DNA of 64,000 nucleotides, taken from the NCBI RefSeq assembly GCF_002213415.1, contig NZ_NJGU01000013.1:62001-126000 (forward strand), written 5' to 3'. How positions within the stretch are numbered: position 1 is the stretch's first letter; each line of letters starts with the position of its first letter. Of this stretch, positions 63,052-64,000 are shown in pieces. A program made the position numbers and the translations under genes. The notes under the pieces were generated by a model that was given only the letters and a program-made list of their open reading frames with translations, was not told the DNA's origin and ran no database searches. The DNA is from Herbaspirillum robiniae. Lineage in GTDB: Bacteria > Pseudomonadota > Gammaproteobacteria > Burkholderiales > Burkholderiaceae_D.

Positions 63052-63170
63052 GGTCTTGTGCTTCTAGCTTCCAGAAAGGGCTGCACCGGCCGGGCGGTGC
63101 AGCGCAGAACCCGAGGGCTCTAACAACATGGGCGCATCAGCGATGCGCCCATTGGTCCCGTGCGGCCGGA

Positions 63171-63503
63171 TTACAGGGCCTTGATGGTGCCCTTGGGCAG
63201 CAGGGTGGTGACGGCGCCCTTCTGCACGATGATCTCGTTGCCTTCCGACACTTCGATGGTGATGTAGGCATCGCTCACCTTGGTGATGCGGCCCAGCATG
63301 CCGCCGGAGGTCACGACTTCGTCGCCCTTGCCCAGCGCGTCCATCATCGCCTTCTGTTCTTTCTGACGCTTCATTTGCGGGCGGATCATCAGGAAGTACA
63401 GCACGACGAACATCAGGATGATCGGCAGGAAGCTGGTCAGGTTACCCAGCATGCCGCCAGGTGCTGCAGTTGCCGTTTGTGCGAATGCGTCGGAAATAAA
63501 CAC
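63171..63503 (-). CDS. yajC: Sec translocase accessory subunit YajC
   Basis: The preferred start is the GTG at 63503, seven bases after GGAG, giving 110 residues beginning MFISDAFAQTATAAPG, the usual YajC opening. The in-frame TTG at 63515 overlaps the binding site and is unlikely. One membrane helix (FLPIILMFVVLYFLMI) is followed by RPQMKRQKEQKAMMDAL and the GDEVVTSGGMLGRITKV fold. It is the first gene of the yajC-secD-secF operon. Confidence 0.93.
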   Translation of the reverse strand: MFISDAFAQTATAAPGGMLGNLTSFLPIILMFVVLYFLMIRPQMKRQKEQKAMMDALGKGDEVVTSGGMLGRITKVSDAYITIEVSEGNEIIVQKGAVTTLLPKGTIKAL

Positions 63504-63774
63504 GTGGTGCTCCAAAGGTTGATTGAAAAATAGCCCTGCATTCTAGCACTGCGCAGGCGCTATTCCGCCAAATCGGGACGGCTTGCCGGAGATCAAGATC
63601 CATTTGGCGATTTTCCCCGCAATTTGCAGTCGTTTGACCGGACCGGCGCCGGCGCCCCGCTTTGACCGTTATCAAAACGTCATCGCGAGGGCCGGGCAAA
63701 ACTTGTACAGTGGCAAACAAAAAACAGAAACAGGCGAAACGACGCGTTTCGCCGCGACCGACAGGAGACCACGC

Positions 63775-64000
63775 ATGCTGCCCACCACGCCGCAAAGCTA
63801 CGAGGACATCGCCTCGGACTTTCGCTGGAACATTCCCGAGCACTACAACATCGGCGTCGACGTCTGCGACAAGTGGGCCCTGCGCGAACCCGACCGGCTG
63901 GCGCTGATCCACATCGCCCGCGACGGCGGCGTGCGCCGCTACAGCTTCGGCCAGATGCGCGCGCTGTCCAACCGCATGGCCAACCTGCTGCGCGCGCACG
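63775..64000 (+). CDS. AMP-forming acyl-CoA synthetase, N-terminal part (partial)
   Basis: The ATG at 63775 has ACAGGAGA upstream, and the frame runs off the right edge after 75 codons. The opening MLPTTPQSYEDIASDFRWNI, then NIGVDVCDKWALREPDRLAL and YSFGQMRALSNRMANLL, is the N-terminus of an AMP-dependent (medium-chain type) acyl-CoA synthetase. The ATP-binding motifs lie outside the window. The gap before it (63504-63774) must hold promoters for yajC and this gene but shows no clear motif. Confidence 0.75.
   Translation, partial: MLPTTPQSYEDIASDFRWNIPEHYNIGVDVCDKWALREPDRLALIHIARDGGVRRYSFGQMRALSNRMANLLRAH

Noticed and set aside
59932-63123. Plus-strand open frame of about 1,060 codons opposite secF and secD
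   Set aside because: Low-complexity His/Gln/Val-rich translation with no domain; secD and secF on the other strand are certain.

Overview
The window looks like a chromosomal segment of a GC-rich betaproteobacterium, most likely Herbaspirillum or a close Oxalobacteraceae relative. This is inferred from protein style and gene order (pstSCAB-phoU-phoB-phoR divergent from ppk, a bcsABCZ locus, many chemoreceptors, yajC-secD-secF) and was not checked by a search. No rRNA, tRNA, CRISPR array, insertion sequence or prophage is visible. Most of the window is dense, GC-rich coding sequence. The first 4.8 kb is visibly more AT-rich and looks accessory.

Layout. 0-0.45 kb: the end of a hybrid histidine kinase. 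1-3.6 kb (minus): an orphan type VI secretion cargo module, PAAR - DUF4123 chaperone - small co-chaperone - Tox-REase-5 nuclease toxin - Imm52 immunity protein. 4.9-8.1 kb: a sugar-acid operon (FAH-family hydrolase, SDR dehydrogenase, MFS carrier) behind a FadR-type operator. 8.3-17.1 kb (minus): cellulose synthesis, bcsA-bcsB-bcsC-bcsZ. 17.5-19.1 and 29.6-38.1 kb (minus): five methyl-accepting chemotaxis proteins, four of them consecutive and ending in a WxxF-like tail. 19.4-26.4 kb (minus): pstS-pstC-pstA-pstB-phoU-phoB-phoR. 26.9-29.5 kb (plus): ppk-sixA.

38.4-41.2 kb (minus): an operon that reads as ornithine-lipid acyltransferase (OlsB-like), PlcP-type phospholipase C and a GT4 glycosyltransferase, i.e. 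phosphate-stress membrane lipid remodelling. 41.7-42.4 kb: 3-hydroxybutyrate dehydrogenase behind a short tandem-repeat array. 42.6-44.8 kb: a cytosolic-looking protease-nuclease fusion. 44.8-49.9 kb: a fumarase-superfamily lyase, a GntR/UTRA regulator, a dicarboxylate symporter and a D-tartrate dehydratase-like enolase, with two matching operators. 50-54 kb: AraC regulator, PhnZ-like phosphonate oxygenase, katG. 54-59 kb: a HTH regulator, a beta-propeller protein, DUF899, a small membrane protein, DUF4337 and a DMT exporter. 59-63.5 kb (minus): tcdA, secF, secD, yajC. 63.8 kb to the end: the start of an acyl-CoA synthetase.

The unifying theme is phosphorus starvation. The PhoB/PhoR system and the Pst transporter sit here, and Pho boxes placed exactly 10 nt before a -10 element precede pstS, ppk-sixA and the PhnZ-like gene. 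Weaker candidates precede the olsB-plcP-glycosyltransferase operon. The window therefore probably encodes phosphate uptake, polyphosphate storage, phosphonate use and phospholipid replacement under one regulator. The second item worth attention is the protease-nuclease fusion, which resembles a self-contained conflict or defence effector.
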